Assembly: GCF_000374045.1 (NCBI RefSeq)
Contig: NZ_KB893318.1
Coordinates: 125,133-189,132 of the forward strand
DNA: 64,000 nt
Reading direction: 5' to 3'
Source: Segetibacter koreensis DSM 18137
Lineage (GTDB): Bacteria; Bacteroidota; Bacteroidia; Chitinophagales; Chitinophagaceae
A program made the translations under genes and the position numbers. A model generated the notes under the pieces. The model saw nothing but the letters and a program-made list of their open reading frames with translations, was not told where the DNA came from and ran no database searches. This document shows, one piece after another, positions 51,613 through 60,751 of the stretch. The first letter of the stretch is position 1; every line of letters starts with the position of its first letter.

Positions 51613-53373
51613 ATGATTGCTTCCAATGAATATGTTATCGGCGTTGATTATGGCTCTGACTCTGTCAGAACTATAGTCGCAGATGCTCATAACGGTAATG
51701 AAATTGCCTCATCTGTTTATTATTATCCCCGCTGGAAAGAACAGTTGTACTGCAACGCTGCTATTAACCAGTTTCGCCAGCATCCTTTAGATTATGTTGA
51801 AGGATTGGAAGAAACTATAAAACAATGCCTCACACAGGCAGGTGCTGCAGTAGCTGCAAACATTAAAGCAATATCAGTTGATACCACCGGCTCAACTCCG
51901 GTAGCTGTTGATAAAACTGGAAGTCCACTTGCCCTACTACCTGGTTTTGAAAACAATCCAAACGCAATGTTTGTACTTTGGAAAGACCACACATCAGTAG
52001 AAGAAGCAGCAGAAATAAATGCTCACGCCGGGAAGTTTGATACAAATTACCTTCAGTTTGTAGGCGGCATATATTCTTCCGAATGGTTTTGGGCAAAACT
52101 TCTCCACGTGCTTCGTAAGGATGAGCAGGTAAGAGGTTCTATTTATTCATTTGTTGAACATTGCGATTGGATACCTTTTTTATTAACAGGTGGCAATGAT
52201 GTAGCTCAAATGAAAAGAGGTGTATGCGCAGCGGGTCATAAAATATTGTGGGCGAAAGAATGGGGTGGACTGCCACCAAATGAATGGTTCGCAAGCCTCG
52301 ACCCATTGTTAGATGGATTTACCTCGCGTCTTTTTAAAGAAACGTATACGTCGGACCAGGCTGCAGGAACCATAAGTAAAGAATGGGCTTCCCGGCTTGG
52401 ATTACCCGAAACTGTGGTTATTGGTGTTGGTGCTATGGATGCACATATGGGAGCAGTAGGCGGCCAGATTGAGCCATACTATTTAAGTAAAGTGATGGGA
52501 ACTTCCACCTGTGATATGCTTGTCGCGCCGGCTGATGAAGTGGAAGGTAAACTTGTCGCTGGTATTTGCGGACAAGTGAACGGTTCTATCATACCTGGAA
52601 TGATTGGTATGGAAGCAGGGCAGTCAGCTTTTGGTGACGCTTATGCATGGTTTAAAAAAGTGCTTACATGGCCTTTACAAAACATACTCTCAAAATCATC
52701 AATAGTAAGCCTCGATGTTGTAAAGCAGTTGGTTGAGGAAACGGCCGATAAAATAATTCCTGAATTAAGCAGACAGGCAGAGCAATTATCTATAGAAGAT
52801 GTTGGCGAGTTAGCGGTCGACTGGTTCAATGGTCGCCGTACTCCTGATGCCAACCAATTGATGACTGGTGCTGTAATTGGAATGGATTTGGGCACCGACG
52901 CTCCAAAAATATTCAGGGCAATTGTTGAGGCAACCTGCTTTGGAGCAAAAGCAATTGTTGAACGATTTGTTGAACAGGGAATCCCGGTAAAAGGTTTAAT
53001 AGGTATGGGCGGAGTTGCACGAAAGTCTCCATTCATAATGCAGATGATGGCCGATGTGATGAACATGCCTATCCGCATACATAAGTCAGAACAAACCTGT
53101 GCCCTTGGTGCAGCTATGTTTGCTGCAACTGCCGCAGGAATTTTCAATAAAGTAGAAGACGCCATGAACGCAATGGGGCAGGGGTTTGATGCAGAATATC
53201 ATCCAAATCCAGAAAAAGTTTCTTTTTACAGAAAACGCTACGAACAGTATAAGCAGTTGGGAAAATTTATTGAACAGCACACAAATGGGGGTAAGAAAGA
53301 TGAGGTTCTTGAGCCCGAGCAATTAGCGATGGATAGTGAGCAACTAGTAATGGCAGTGAACAGTGAAAAGTGA
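51613..53373 (+). CDS. araB: Ribulokinase with a repeat-derived C-terminal tail
   Basis: AraB phosphorylates L-ribulose. The 586-residue FGGY kinase has GVDYGSDSVRTIV at the start, IGVGAMDAHMGAVGG, VMGTSTCDMLVAP and the C-terminal LIGMGGVARKSPFIMQMMADVMNMPI ADP-binding part. The natural end appears to be near EQHTNGGKKDE; the last 20 or so residues (EPEQLAMDSEQLVMAVNSEK) are encoded by tandem repeat DNA that belongs to the inserted element downstream. This tail is unlikely to be structured. Confidence 0.95.
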   Translation: MIASNEYVIGVDYGSDSVRTIVADAHNGNEIASSVYYYPRWKEQLYCNAAINQFRQHPLDYVEGLEETIKQCLTQAGAAVAANIKAISVDTTGSTPVAVDKTGSPLALLPGFENNPNAMFVLWKDHTSVEEAAEINAHAGKFDTNYLQFVGGIYSSEWFWAKLLHVLRKDEQVRGSIYSFVEHCDWIPFLLTGGNDVAQMKRGVCAAGHKILWAKEWGGLPPNEWFASLDPLLDGFTSRLFKETYTSDQAAGTISKEWASRLGLPETVVIGVGAMDAHMGAVGGQIEPYYLSKVMGTSTCDMLVAPADEVEGKLVAGICGQVNGSIIPGMIGMEAGQSAFGDAYAWFKKVLTWPLQNILSKSSIVSLDVVKQLVEETADKIIPELSRQAEQLSIEDVGELAVDWFNGRRTPDANQLMTGAVIGMDLGTDAPKIFRAIVEATCFGAKAIVERFVEQGIPVKGLIGMGGVARKSPFIMQMMADVMNMPIRIHKSEQTCALGAAMFAATAAGIFNKVEDAMNAMGQGFDAEYHPNPEKVSFYRKRYEQYKQLGKFIEQHTNGGKKDEVLEPEQLAMDSEQLVMAVNSEK

Positions 53374-53402
53374 ATAATTAATAATGAAAAGTGAAAAATA
53401 AA
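53317..53402 (+). repeat. Left repeat array of the four-helix-bundle insertion
   Basis: Two tandem units of about 21 bp (GAGCAATTAGCGATGG, then GAGCAACTAGTAATGG) pass into GTGAACAGTGAAAAGTGAAT and AATGAAAAGTGAAAAAT. The first part lies inside araB and encodes its tail. The AGTGAAcAGTGAA style repeats recur on the far side of the four-helix-bundle gene. Confidence 0.75.
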
Positions 53403-53412
53403 GCACTAAAGT

Positions 53413-53772
53413 GTGATTAAAGAGAATGCTTTAAAATGTAAGAGCTATGAATTTGCTATAAGAATTGTCAAACTGTCACAGTACTTGCAAACGGAACAAA
53501 AGGAATTTGTTTTGTCTAAACAAATATTAAGAAGTGGTACTGCAGTGGGAGCACTGATAAGAGAAGCCGAATATGGACAAAGCAAAACAGATTTTATACA
53601 CAAACTCACTATATCCCTTAAAGAAGCTAATGAAACAGAATATTGGATAAGCATTTTAAAGGATACCGGATACATTGACTATAAATTGTACGACAACCCA
53701 GTAAATGATTGTAAGGAGTTACTAAGATTATTAATTACATCAATCAAAACAGCGAAACAAAACAATGAATAA
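53413..53772 (+). CDS. Four-helix-bundle (S23/TIGR02436-like) protein
   Basis: The 119-residue protein, starting at a GTG, consists of four amphipathic helices: YEFAIRIVKLSQYLQ, KEFVLSKQILRSGTAVGALIREAEYGQSKTDFIHKL, ISLKEANETEYWISIL and NDCKELLRLLITSIKTAKQ. The pattern SKQILRSGTSVG-type, E-A-----DF--K---A-KE--ET-YW matches the family found in 23S rRNA intervening sequences and related to the Avd protein of diversity-generating retroelements. Here it has no rRNA, reverse transcriptase or variable repeat nearby. It interrupts the arabinose operon between araB and araD and is flanked by repeats. Function unknown. Confidence 0.9.
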   Translation: MIKENALKCKSYEFAIRIVKLSQYLQTEQKEFVLSKQILRSGTAVGALIREAEYGQSKTDFIHKLTISLKEANETEYWISILKDTGYIDYKLYDNPVNDCKELLRLLITSIKTAKQNNE

Positions 53773-53906
53773 CGAACAGTGAACAATGAGTGATAAGCAA
53801 TGCAATAATGATTTGAAGTTGATTGTGCGCTCTATTGTTTGTTTAGGTACATCACTGTTAATTGTTCTCTATTAATTGTTCGTGGTTCCCTGTTCATTGT
53901 TCATTT
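53761..53906. repeat. Right repeat arrays of the four-helix-bundle insertion
   Basis: Directly after the gene comes AATAACGAACAGTGAACAAT in plus orientation; at 53853-53906 related units run in the opposite sense (TTAATTGTTCTCTATTAATT, then CCCTGTTCATTGTTCATTT). The two groups could pair into a long stem. The array ends 13 bp before the araD start codon. Confidence 0.75.
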
Positions 53907-53919
53907 AATATCCCTCAGC

Positions 53920-54618
53920 ATGAGTAAATACAACGATATAAAAGAGGCCGCTTACGAAGCAAATATGCAATTGCCGAAATTAGGCCTGGTGCTTTTCACT
54001 TTTGGTAACGTAAGTGCAGCCGATAGGGATTTGGGCGTTTTCGCTATTAAGCCTAGTGGTGTCCCGTACGAAAAATTGTCTCCTGATGATATGGTGATTG
54101 TTGATTTTGATGGTAAAACCGTTAAAGGCAAATTACGTCCCTCTTCAGATACGCTAACCCATGCGGTATTGTACAAGAATTGGGAAAATATTGGCGGAAT
54201 TGTTCATACACATTCTACTTATGCAACTGCGTGGGCTCAAACCCACCGCGACATTCCTAATTACGGAACCACACATGCAGACCATACCACTGCCGATATT
54301 CCCTGTGCACCCCCCATGAGTGATGAGATGATACAAGGAAATTATGAATATGAAACAGGTTTCCAAATTATAAATTGCCTCAAAGAAAAAGGCTATAGTT
54401 ACGAAGAAGTCGAGATGATTTTAGTGGGTAATCATGCGCCTTTTACATGGGGCAAAACCGCTGATAAGGCAGTGTATAATAGTGCAGTGCTGGAGGCAAT
54501 TGCCCAAATGGCGTTTATAACGGAACAAATAAGACCCGGAAATCCAAAGCTGAAAGAAGCTTTGATAAAAAAACATTTTGAAAGAAAACATGGCCCAAAT
54601 TCTTATTACGGACAGTAG
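53920..54618 (+). CDS. araD: L-ribulose-5-phosphate 4-epimerase
   Basis: AraD converts L-ribulose-5-phosphate to D-xylulose-5-phosphate through retro-aldol cleavage. The 232-residue class II aldolase-fold protein has GNVSAADRDLGVFAIKPSGVPY, HTHSTYATAWAQ (zinc His pair), TTHADHTTADIPCA and a C-terminal HGPNSYYGQ. The frame extends 27 codons upstream through repeat DNA; the ATG at 53920 (MSKYNDIKEAAYEANM) matches the family start. Confidence 0.95.
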   Translation: MSKYNDIKEAAYEANMQLPKLGLVLFTFGNVSAADRDLGVFAIKPSGVPYEKLSPDDMVIVDFDGKTVKGKLRPSSDTLTHAVLYKNWENIGGIVHTHSTYATAWAQTHRDIPNYGTTHADHTTADIPCAPPMSDEMIQGNYEYETGFQIINCLKEKGYSYEEVEMILVGNHAPFTWGKTADKAVYNSAVLEAIAQMAFITEQIRPGNPKLKEALIKKHFERKHGPNSYYGQ

Positions 54619-54710
54619 TTGTCTTAATGGGATGTGAGGAGTTATTTAAAGTGTTTGATAGAACAAAAATATATTTTTGAGCAGGCAGAAGAATAACTAT
54701 TGTGCTTTTG

Positions 54711-54729
54711 TTGTGTCACTCACTTGTAC
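54711..54729 (-). repeat. 19-bp dispersed repeat, copy 6
   Basis: The plus strand reads TTGTGTCACTCACTTGTAC, identical to copy 1 and with identity extended 7 bp leftwards (from 54704). It lies in the 233-bp araD-araA gap, inside an open frame that extends araA artificially upstream. Confidence 0.85.
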
Positions 54730-54851
54730 TTCCTGTTCTCTATTCGTCGGCAAGGGCTACAAAAAATTCAGAAATCGCGGATATTCAATATTGTGTTTTT
54801 GTCTTTAATATAAGGAAAGCTGAAAACAAAAAAATATACATAATTAAGACT

Positions 54852-56354
54852 ATGATTGATTTAAAAACGCTGGAGGTTTGGTTTGTAACAGGCAGCCAGC
54901 ATCTATACGGTGAAGAAACTTTAAGACAGGTTGCGGAGCATTCACAAACTATTGCAACAGCTTTAAATAATGCTTCTCAAATACCTGTATCTGTTGTGTT
55001 TAAACCTACTGTAAAAACAACAGAAGAAATTTATGGCATCTGTCAGGAAGCGAACGTTGCTAAAAATTGCATTGGCATTGTCGCCTGGATGCATACATTT
55101 TCACCTGCTAAGATGTGGATAGGTGGTTTAAAGATTCTTAAAAAACCTTTACTGCATTTTCATACCCAGTTCAACCGCGATATTCCATGGAGCGACATTG
55201 ATATGGATTTTATGAACCTTAACCAAAGTGCTCATGGCGACCGCGAGTTCGGTTTTATGATGACTCGCATGCGTATAAACCGTAAGGTAGTTGTGGGTCA
55301 CTGGCAGGATGAGCAGGCTATAGCGCAGATAGGTTCATGGGCAAGAGCGGCCGCAGGTTGGAACGATTGGCAAGGTGCTAAATTTGTTCGGTTTGGAGAT
55401 AATATGCGTTACGTAGCAGTAACAGAAGGCGACAAAGTAGAAGCAGAATACAAGTTTGGATTTTCTGTAAATACGCATGGAATTGGTGACCTCGTAAAGG
55501 TTATCAATGCAGTAAGTGATGCTGATGTTGCTACACTTATACAGGAATATGAGGACAGGTATAAGTTAGCAGACAATTTAAGAAAAGGTGCTGAAAAACA
55601 TCAATCGCTTATAGAAGCTGCGAAAATTGAAATAGGTCTACGAACTTTTTTGCAGGAAGGAAACTTTAAAGGCTTTTCTGATACTTTCGAAGATTTGCAT
55701 GGAATGGTTCAATTGCCAGGTATTGCAGCGCAACGTTTAATGAATCAGGGATATGGTTTTGCCGGCGAAGGCGACTGGAAAACTGCCGCGCTGGTACGTG
55801 CGATGAAAGTAATGGGAAGTGGCCTTCCCGGTGGCAATGCCTTTATGGAAGATTATACTTACCATTTTGACCCCGCCAACGCAATGGTCTTAGGTTCTCA
55901 TATGCTTGAGGTAGATGAGTCTATAGCACAGGGAGAGATTTCTTGTGAAGTTCATCCTTTAGGTATTGGTGGTAAAGCAGACCCGGTCAGGTTAGTATTT
56001 AATTCTGCTGCAGGTCCTGCGCTAAATGCATCTCTTGTAGACATGGGAAATCGGTTCAGGCTAATAGTTAACGAAGTGGAAACAGTTGCCGCAGAACATG
56101 ATTTACCTAAACTTCCTGTAGCTCGTGTTTTGTGGAAACCCTACCCTGATATGAAGACAGGTTGTGCTGCATGGATTTATGCCGGTGGCGCTCATCACAC
56201 CGGTTATAGTCAAAACCTAACATCCGAACACATGGAAGATTTTGCCTCATTTGCAGGAATAGAATATGTTCTTATTGGAAAAGAAACAAACCTTTTTCAA
56301 TTGAAAAACGAATTGAGGTGGAGCGAAGCTTATTACCAGTTAAATAAATTGTAA
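54852..56354 (+). CDS. araA: L-arabinose isomerase
   Basis: AraA converts L-arabinose to L-ribulose. The 500-residue protein starts [20 protein letters not shown] and has [12 protein letters not shown], the metal ligands in [17 protein letters not shown] (Glu) and EDYTYHFDP, and [16 protein letters not shown] with a metal-binding His nearby. Length matches E. coli AraA. The reading frame continues 50 codons upstream, but that stretch contains the inserted repeat and is not conserved in kind; ATG 54852 is the start. Confidence 0.96.
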   Translation: MIDLKTLEVWFVTGSQHLYGEETLRQVAEHSQTIATALNNASQIPVSVVFKPTVKTTEEIYGICQEANVAKNCIGIVAWMHTFSPAKMWIGGLKILKKPLLHFHTQFNRDIPWSDIDMDFMNLNQSAHGDREFGFMMTRMRINRKVVVGHWQDEQAIAQIGSWARAAAGWNDWQGAKFVRFGDNMRYVAVTEGDKVEAEYKFGFSVNTHGIGDLVKVINAVSDADVATLIQEYEDRYKLADNLRKGAEKHQSLIEAAKIEIGLRTFLQEGNFKGFSDTFEDLHGMVQLPGIAAQRLMNQGYGFAGEGDWKTAALVRAMKVMGSGLPGGNAFMEDYTYHFDPANAMVLGSHMLEVDESIAQGEISCEVHPLGIGGKADPVRLVFNSAAGPALNASLVDMGNRFRLIVNEVETVAAEHDLPKLPVARVLWKPYPDMKTGCAAWIYAGGAHHTGYSQNLTSEHMEDFASFAGIEYVLIGKETNLFQLKNELRWSEAYYQLNKL

Positions 56355-56429
56355 AAGCAATTAACAATCTTAGTATCTTAACGCCCGATTATAAAAAAAC
56401 AAAATAATTACTAACCCAGAAACTTGCTT

Positions 56430-58115
56430 ATGGAAAAGGGATTAACCACTGCTGACTATGCGGTATTTATCATTTACTTTATCATAGTATCTGTATATGG
56501 TTACAGTATCTATCATAAACGCAAAAAGGATGAACACGATGCCAAAGCATATTTTCTTGCAGAGGGTCATTTGACTTGGTGGGCAATTGGTTCTTCTTTG
56601 ATTGCATCTAATATCTCAGCAGAGCAGTTTATCGGTATGAGCGGTGAAGGATTTTTTTTAGGTGTCGCAGTTGCTGCTTATGAATGGCTGGCTGCAGTTG
56701 CCCTAATTATTGTCGCAGTATGGTTCATCCCCGTTTATCTTAAGAACCATATTTATACAATGCCCCAATTCTTAAAGACCAGGTATAATGAATCCGTGGC
56801 ATTGATTATGGCAATTTTCTGGTTATTCCTGTATGTGTTTGTAAACCTTACGTCTATTTTATATCTCGGCGCCGTTGCCATAAACGGGCTTACGGGCGGT
56901 GGTTACCTTCATATTATTATGGTTGCTCTTGCTGTATTTGCCCTGGTAATTTCACTCGGTGGTATGAAAGTGGTTGCTTATACAGATGTGATCCAGGTCG
57001 CTGTATTGATAATCGGTGGATTGGTAACTACTTACATAGCGTTGACTGTTGTAGGTGAAAAATTCGGTGTAGGCGCAAATGCCATTGCCGGCTTTAAGGC
57101 GCTTATGAAAGATGCTCCCGAACATTTTAAGATAATCATACCCCGACCAACTGCTACTTCCAGTCAAAATGAAATAAATAAATATCTCACTTTTCCCGGA
57201 TTGGCTTCTTATCTCGCCGGCATATGGATTATTAACCTGAATTATTGGGGATGTAACCAATATATAACGCAACGAGCATTGGGAGCAGATTTGCATACCG
57301 CGCGTACCGGTATTTTGTTTGCCGGTCTTTTAAAATTAATGATGCCTCTCATTGTAATGCTACCGGGTATCGCTGCTTACGTGTTGTACAAAAATGGTAG
57401 CCTGCCGCAGTTAGTGGGAGGTAAAGACGGAGCCTATTCTGCAGTACTTACTTTTTTACCGACCGGATTAAAGGGCTTGTCTGTTGCTGCGTTAACAGCC
57501 GCAATCGTGGCTTCTCTTGCTGGTAAGGTTAATAGTATCTCTACCATTTATACTTTAGATATTCACCATAAATATTTCGGAAAAAAAGCTGATGAAAGAA
57601 GTTTGGTGCGCACTGGCCAGGTTGCAGTATTTATAGCAATGATACTGGCAGTGTTATTTACGTGGAACGATTTGCTTGGTATAGGTGGCGTTGGTGGATT
57701 CACTTACATACAGAAGTACACCGGCTTTATAAGCCCTGGTGTTTTTGCAATGTTCTTCTTGGGCATGTTCTGGAAAAGAACAACAGGGGCCGCCGCTGTA
57801 GTAGGTGTTATATTAGGGTTTTTATTATCCGTATTATTTAATGAATTTGCTCCTGGGATTTTTGGTAACAATACAATTTTGTATACTGCTTACCCAAATG
57901 GCAAAGGAGGATTTGAAATACCATTTCATATTTGCATGGGCTTATCATTTATGTTTACCATGATCGCAATGATCGGATTAAGTCTTGCTGGTCCAAAAAT
58001 CAATCCGAAGGCATTCGAGCTAGATACAAACATGTTTAAGGTGAAACCGCAAACACTGGCGATGATCCTGGTAACACTGCTTCTTATTGCAGCTTTGTAT
58101 GTGAAGTTCTGGTAG
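56430..58115 (+). CDS. Sodium/sugar symporter of the SSS family (probable arabinose uptake)
   Basis: The 561-residue protein has about 14 membrane helices and SSS motifs: YFLAEGHLTWWAIGSSLIASNISAEQFIGMSGEGF in the first helices (sodium site), YTMPQFLKTRYN, and GLSVAALTAAIVASLAGKVNSISTIYTLDI. Its place at the end of the arabinose cluster makes L-arabinose the likely substrate. An in-frame TTG lies two codons before the ATG at 56430. No SusC/SusD pair is present in the cluster, so outer-membrane passage must use another porin. Confidence 0.93.
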   Translation: MEKGLTTADYAVFIIYFIIVSVYGYSIYHKRKKDEHDAKAYFLAEGHLTWWAIGSSLIASNISAEQFIGMSGEGFFLGVAVAAYEWLAAVALIIVAVWFIPVYLKNHIYTMPQFLKTRYNESVALIMAIFWLFLYVFVNLTSILYLGAVAINGLTGGGYLHIIMVALAVFALVISLGGMKVVAYTDVIQVAVLIIGGLVTTYIALTVVGEKFGVGANAIAGFKALMKDAPEHFKIIIPRPTATSSQNEINKYLTFPGLASYLAGIWIINLNYWGCNQYITQRALGADLHTARTGILFAGLLKLMMPLIVMLPGIAAYVLYKNGSLPQLVGGKDGAYSAVLTFLPTGLKGLSVAALTAAIVASLAGKVNSISTIYTLDIHHKYFGKKADERSLVRTGQVAVFIAMILAVLFTWNDLLGIGGVGGFTYIQKYTGFISPGVFAMFFLGMFWKRTTGAAAVVGVILGFLLSVLFNEFAPGIFGNNTILYTAYPNGKGGFEIPFHICMGLSFMFTMIAMIGLSLAGPKINPKAFELDTNMFKVKPQTLAMILVTLLLIAALYVKFW

Positions 58116-58142
58116 TAATAAAAGTAAAGAAGTTAATAAAAG

Positions 58143-58169
58143 AAGCAGGTTTTATGCCTGCTTTTTTTA
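58143..58169 (+). terminator. Terminator of the arabinose cluster
   Basis: AAGCAGG pairs with CCTGCTT across a 7-nt loop, followed by a run of T, 27 bp after the symporter stop codon. Confidence 0.85.
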
Positions 58170-58238
58170 TTACTGGTGAATCAGTTGATAGTTCTTTCTA
58201 AGTTATTAACGCTATTGTAAAAGATATATGAAATGAAA

Positions 58239-58487
58239 CTACTTGTTCTTTTGCATTGCCGAGTCGGCCTTTTTATAGGCATTGCTTGTATTCATTGCAG
58301 CAGTGTCAGTACTGATTACATTACTGTTATCCATGCCCGATGGATGCTTTGTGGTATCGATAGCCGAAGGATTTGTTAGTCCGGTGCTGTCAGTAGTGTT
58401 GCCGGTAGTTTCATTATTATTCGACAAATTTCCGCTGCAACTGCTAAGCGCAACGATTACCAATAACCCAATCCAAATTTCTTTCAT
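58239..58487 (-). CDS. Small lipoprotein, unknown function
   Basis: The 82-residue protein has a lipoprotein signal (ending ALSSC, Cys17) and a disordered Asn/Ser/Thr-rich rest with no recognisable domain, ending in KKADSAMQKNK. It stands alone between the arabinose cluster and aspS. Such small lipoproteins are common in Bacteroidota. Confidence 0.75.
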   Translation of the reverse strand: MKEIWIGLLVIVALSSCSGNLSNNNETTGNTTDSTGLTNPSAIDTTKHPSGMDNSNVISTDTAAMNTSNAYKKADSAMQKNK

Positions 58488-58625
58488 AACAAGAGTTTAT
58501 CGTATTGTAGCAATTTCGCTGCCATGTTATCGGTAATTGCACTAATATTATCTCGTTCATTGCTTTAATGATTTTTTTAAACATACCTATAATAATTCTA
58601 TATCTTTCCTTCTCCTTCATTTAAC

Positions 58626-58633
58626 TATATTTG
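58626..58633 (+). promoter_or_regulatory. Candidate aspS promoter -7 box
   Basis: TATATTTG followed by CCCC fits TAnnTTTG. It lies 113 bp before the aspS ATG, implying a leader of about 105 nt. Confidence 0.5.
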
Positions 58634-58746
58634 CCCCTCTTTTTAAAAAATTCTGTAACCGGCAGAAGAACTTATAAACCATTTCTCTTGGTGTCTTCCC
58701 GAGCCGGCGGAAACTGAAATATTTTATCGAGCTATAACTATATCAT

Positions 58747-60585
58747 ATGTACAGGACACATACATGCGGACAACTAAGATTAACAGATGCAGGAACGGCA
58801 GTTACGCTTGCAGGATGGGTGCAAACTGTTCGTAAATTTGGCAGTATTACTTTTGTAGACCTTCGAGACCGCTATGGAATTACTCAATTATTGTTTAATG
58901 AAAACCTCAACGAGCAGTTAGATAAACAGCCATTGGGTCGTGAGTTTGTGTTGCAGGCAAATGGAATTGTACATGAACGAAGCAATAAGAATGTGAACAT
59001 TCCGACCGGTGAAATTGAAATTCTTGTATCGGAATTTAAGATTCTTAATAAATCTGCAGTTCCACCCTTTACTATCCAGGATGATACTGATGGCGGCGAT
59101 GATCTCAGGATGAAATACCGCTATCTCGACCTTCGTCGCAATGCTGTAAAAAGAAATCTTGAGCTTCGTTATGCAGTTAATCGCGCAGCAAGAAATTATC
59201 TTCACGAAAAGGGCTTTATAGATATAGAAACCCCGTTTTTAATAAAATCAACACCTGAAGGTGCGAGAGATTTTGTTGTTCCCTCAAGAATGAACCCAGG
59301 GCAATTTTATGCATTGCCGCAGTCTCCCCAAACTTTTAAGCAACTGCTGATGATAAGTGGTTATGACCGATATTACCAGGTAGTAAAATGCTTTAGAGAC
59401 GAGGACTTACGTGCCGATCGTCAGCCAGAGTTTACACAAATAGATTGTGAGATGGCATTTGTAGAACAGGAAGATATTCTGAATATGTTTGAAGGAATGA
59501 TAAAGTCGATCTTTAAACAGGTAAAGGAAATTGATTATAGTGAAATTGTAGAAAGAATGACTTGGGAAGATGCTATGTGGACATATGGAAATGATAAGCC
59601 AGATATAAGATTTGGAATGAAAATAGGAAATTTAAAAATTCCTTCCACTATTTTCCTTAATAAGCAAGAAGTTCTTAAAGCTTCGCCATTGGGAAAGGGC
59701 GCATCTGGTTTTCCTGTTTTTGATAATGCGGAAACCGTTCTTGCTATAGCCGTTCCTGGTTGTGCTGATTATACACGCAAACAGACAGATGAGTTAACCG
59801 AATGGGTAAAACGGCCCCAGATAGGAATGCAGGGTTTGGTGTTTATAAAATACAATGCAGACGGTTCTGTGAAAAGTAGCGTAGATAAATTTTTTAATGA
59901 ACAGCAATTAAAGCAGATAACAGCAACTTGTGAAGGAAAGCCAGGTGACCTTATCCTCGTTTTGGCAGGAAGAGAAGAAAAAACAAGAAAAGCGATTAGT
60001 GAACTTCGCCTGTTAATGGGGCAAAGACTAGGTTTACGAAAAGATACAGAATTTAAATTATTATGGGTACTTGACTTTCCTTTGTTTGAATATTCCGAAG
60101 ATGATAACCGTTGGGTAGCCCGCCACCATCCTTTCACTTCCCCTAAGCCCGAGCAAATTGACGTTATGATTAATAACAATCCTGTTATTAAAGATGCCGC
60201 CGATTATTTAAATCATCCCTATTCAAATATTAAGGCGAACGCCTATGATATGGTACTAAATGGAAATGAAATAGGTGGAGGTTCAATCCGTATTTTTCAA
60301 AGAGAGCTGCAAGAAAAAATGTTTGCAGCATTAGGAATGGATGAAGAAGAACAACAACAAAAATTTGGTTTTTTATTAGGTGCATTTGAATATGGAGCTC
60401 CTCCACATGGTGGCATCGCTTTTGGCTTCGACAGGCTGTGTGCAATATTGGGAGGAAGCGAAAGTATTCGTGACTTTATAGCCTTTCCTAAAAACAACAG
60501 CGGTCGGGACGTTATGCTAGATGCGCCCGGTCCTATTGATCAAAAGCAGTTTGATGAATTACAAATAAAACTTGATTTGAAGTAA
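58747..60585 (+). CDS. aspS: Aspartyl-tRNA synthetase
   Basis: AspRS charges tRNA-Asp. The 612-residue bacterial-type enzyme has the N-terminal OB-fold anticodon domain ([30 protein letters not shown]), class II motif 2 ([18 protein letters not shown]), an inserted GAD domain in the middle (about 285-420) and motif 3 ([15 protein letters not shown]). Length is that of full bacterial AspRS. Whether it also charges tRNA-Asn cannot be told from this window. Confidence 0.97.
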   Translation: MYRTHTCGQLRLTDAGTAVTLAGWVQTVRKFGSITFVDLRDRYGITQLLFNENLNEQLDKQPLGREFVLQANGIVHERSNKNVNIPTGEIEILVSEFKILNKSAVPPFTIQDDTDGGDDLRMKYRYLDLRRNAVKRNLELRYAVNRAARNYLHEKGFIDIETPFLIKSTPEGARDFVVPSRMNPGQFYALPQSPQTFKQLLMISGYDRYYQVVKCFRDEDLRADRQPEFTQIDCEMAFVEQEDILNMFEGMIKSIFKQVKEIDYSEIVERMTWEDAMWTYGNDKPDIRFGMKIGNLKIPSTIFLNKQEVLKASPLGKGASGFPVFDNAETVLAIAVPGCADYTRKQTDELTEWVKRPQIGMQGLVFIKYNADGSVKSSVDKFFNEQQLKQITATCEGKPGDLILVLAGREEKTRKAISELRLLMGQRLGLRKDTEFKLLWVLDFPLFEYSEDDNRWVARHHPFTSPKPEQIDVMINNNPVIKDAADYLNHPYSNIKANAYDMVLNGNEIGGGSIRIFQRELQEKMFAALGMDEEEQQQKFGFLLGAFEYGAPPHGGIAFGFDRLCAILGGSESIRDFIAFPKNNSGRDVMLDAPGPIDQKQFDELQIKLDLK

Positions 60586-60661
60586 TCTTATTTATGCGAA
60601 TTATTATTTTTAACATTATTGGCTGATTAATAAGACCTTTCTCTATTTCAAAAGGTTTTTA

Positions 60662-60702
60662 AATAAAATGAGGTTGTTTGAAAAGAACAACCTCATTTTA
60701 TT
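60662..60702. terminator. Bidirectional terminator between aspS and the kelch gene
   Basis: A perfect 17-bp stem (60662-60678 with 60686-60702; core ATGAGGTTGTT) and a 7-nt loop between convergent genes. Confidence 0.85.
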
Positions 60703-60751
60703 GTGCTTTGTATGGTTATTAATATTTTAAAACGTTTATTTCATTTTCTGA

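Noticed and set aside
53839-53919. Longer AraD with 27 extra residues
   Set aside because: The extra codons are repeat DNA (TGTTCATTGTTC units); the family start is at 53920.
54702-54851. Longer AraA with 50 extra residues
   Set aside because: The extension is read through the inserted 19-bp repeat; known AraA proteins begin at the [10 protein letters not shown]-like start.
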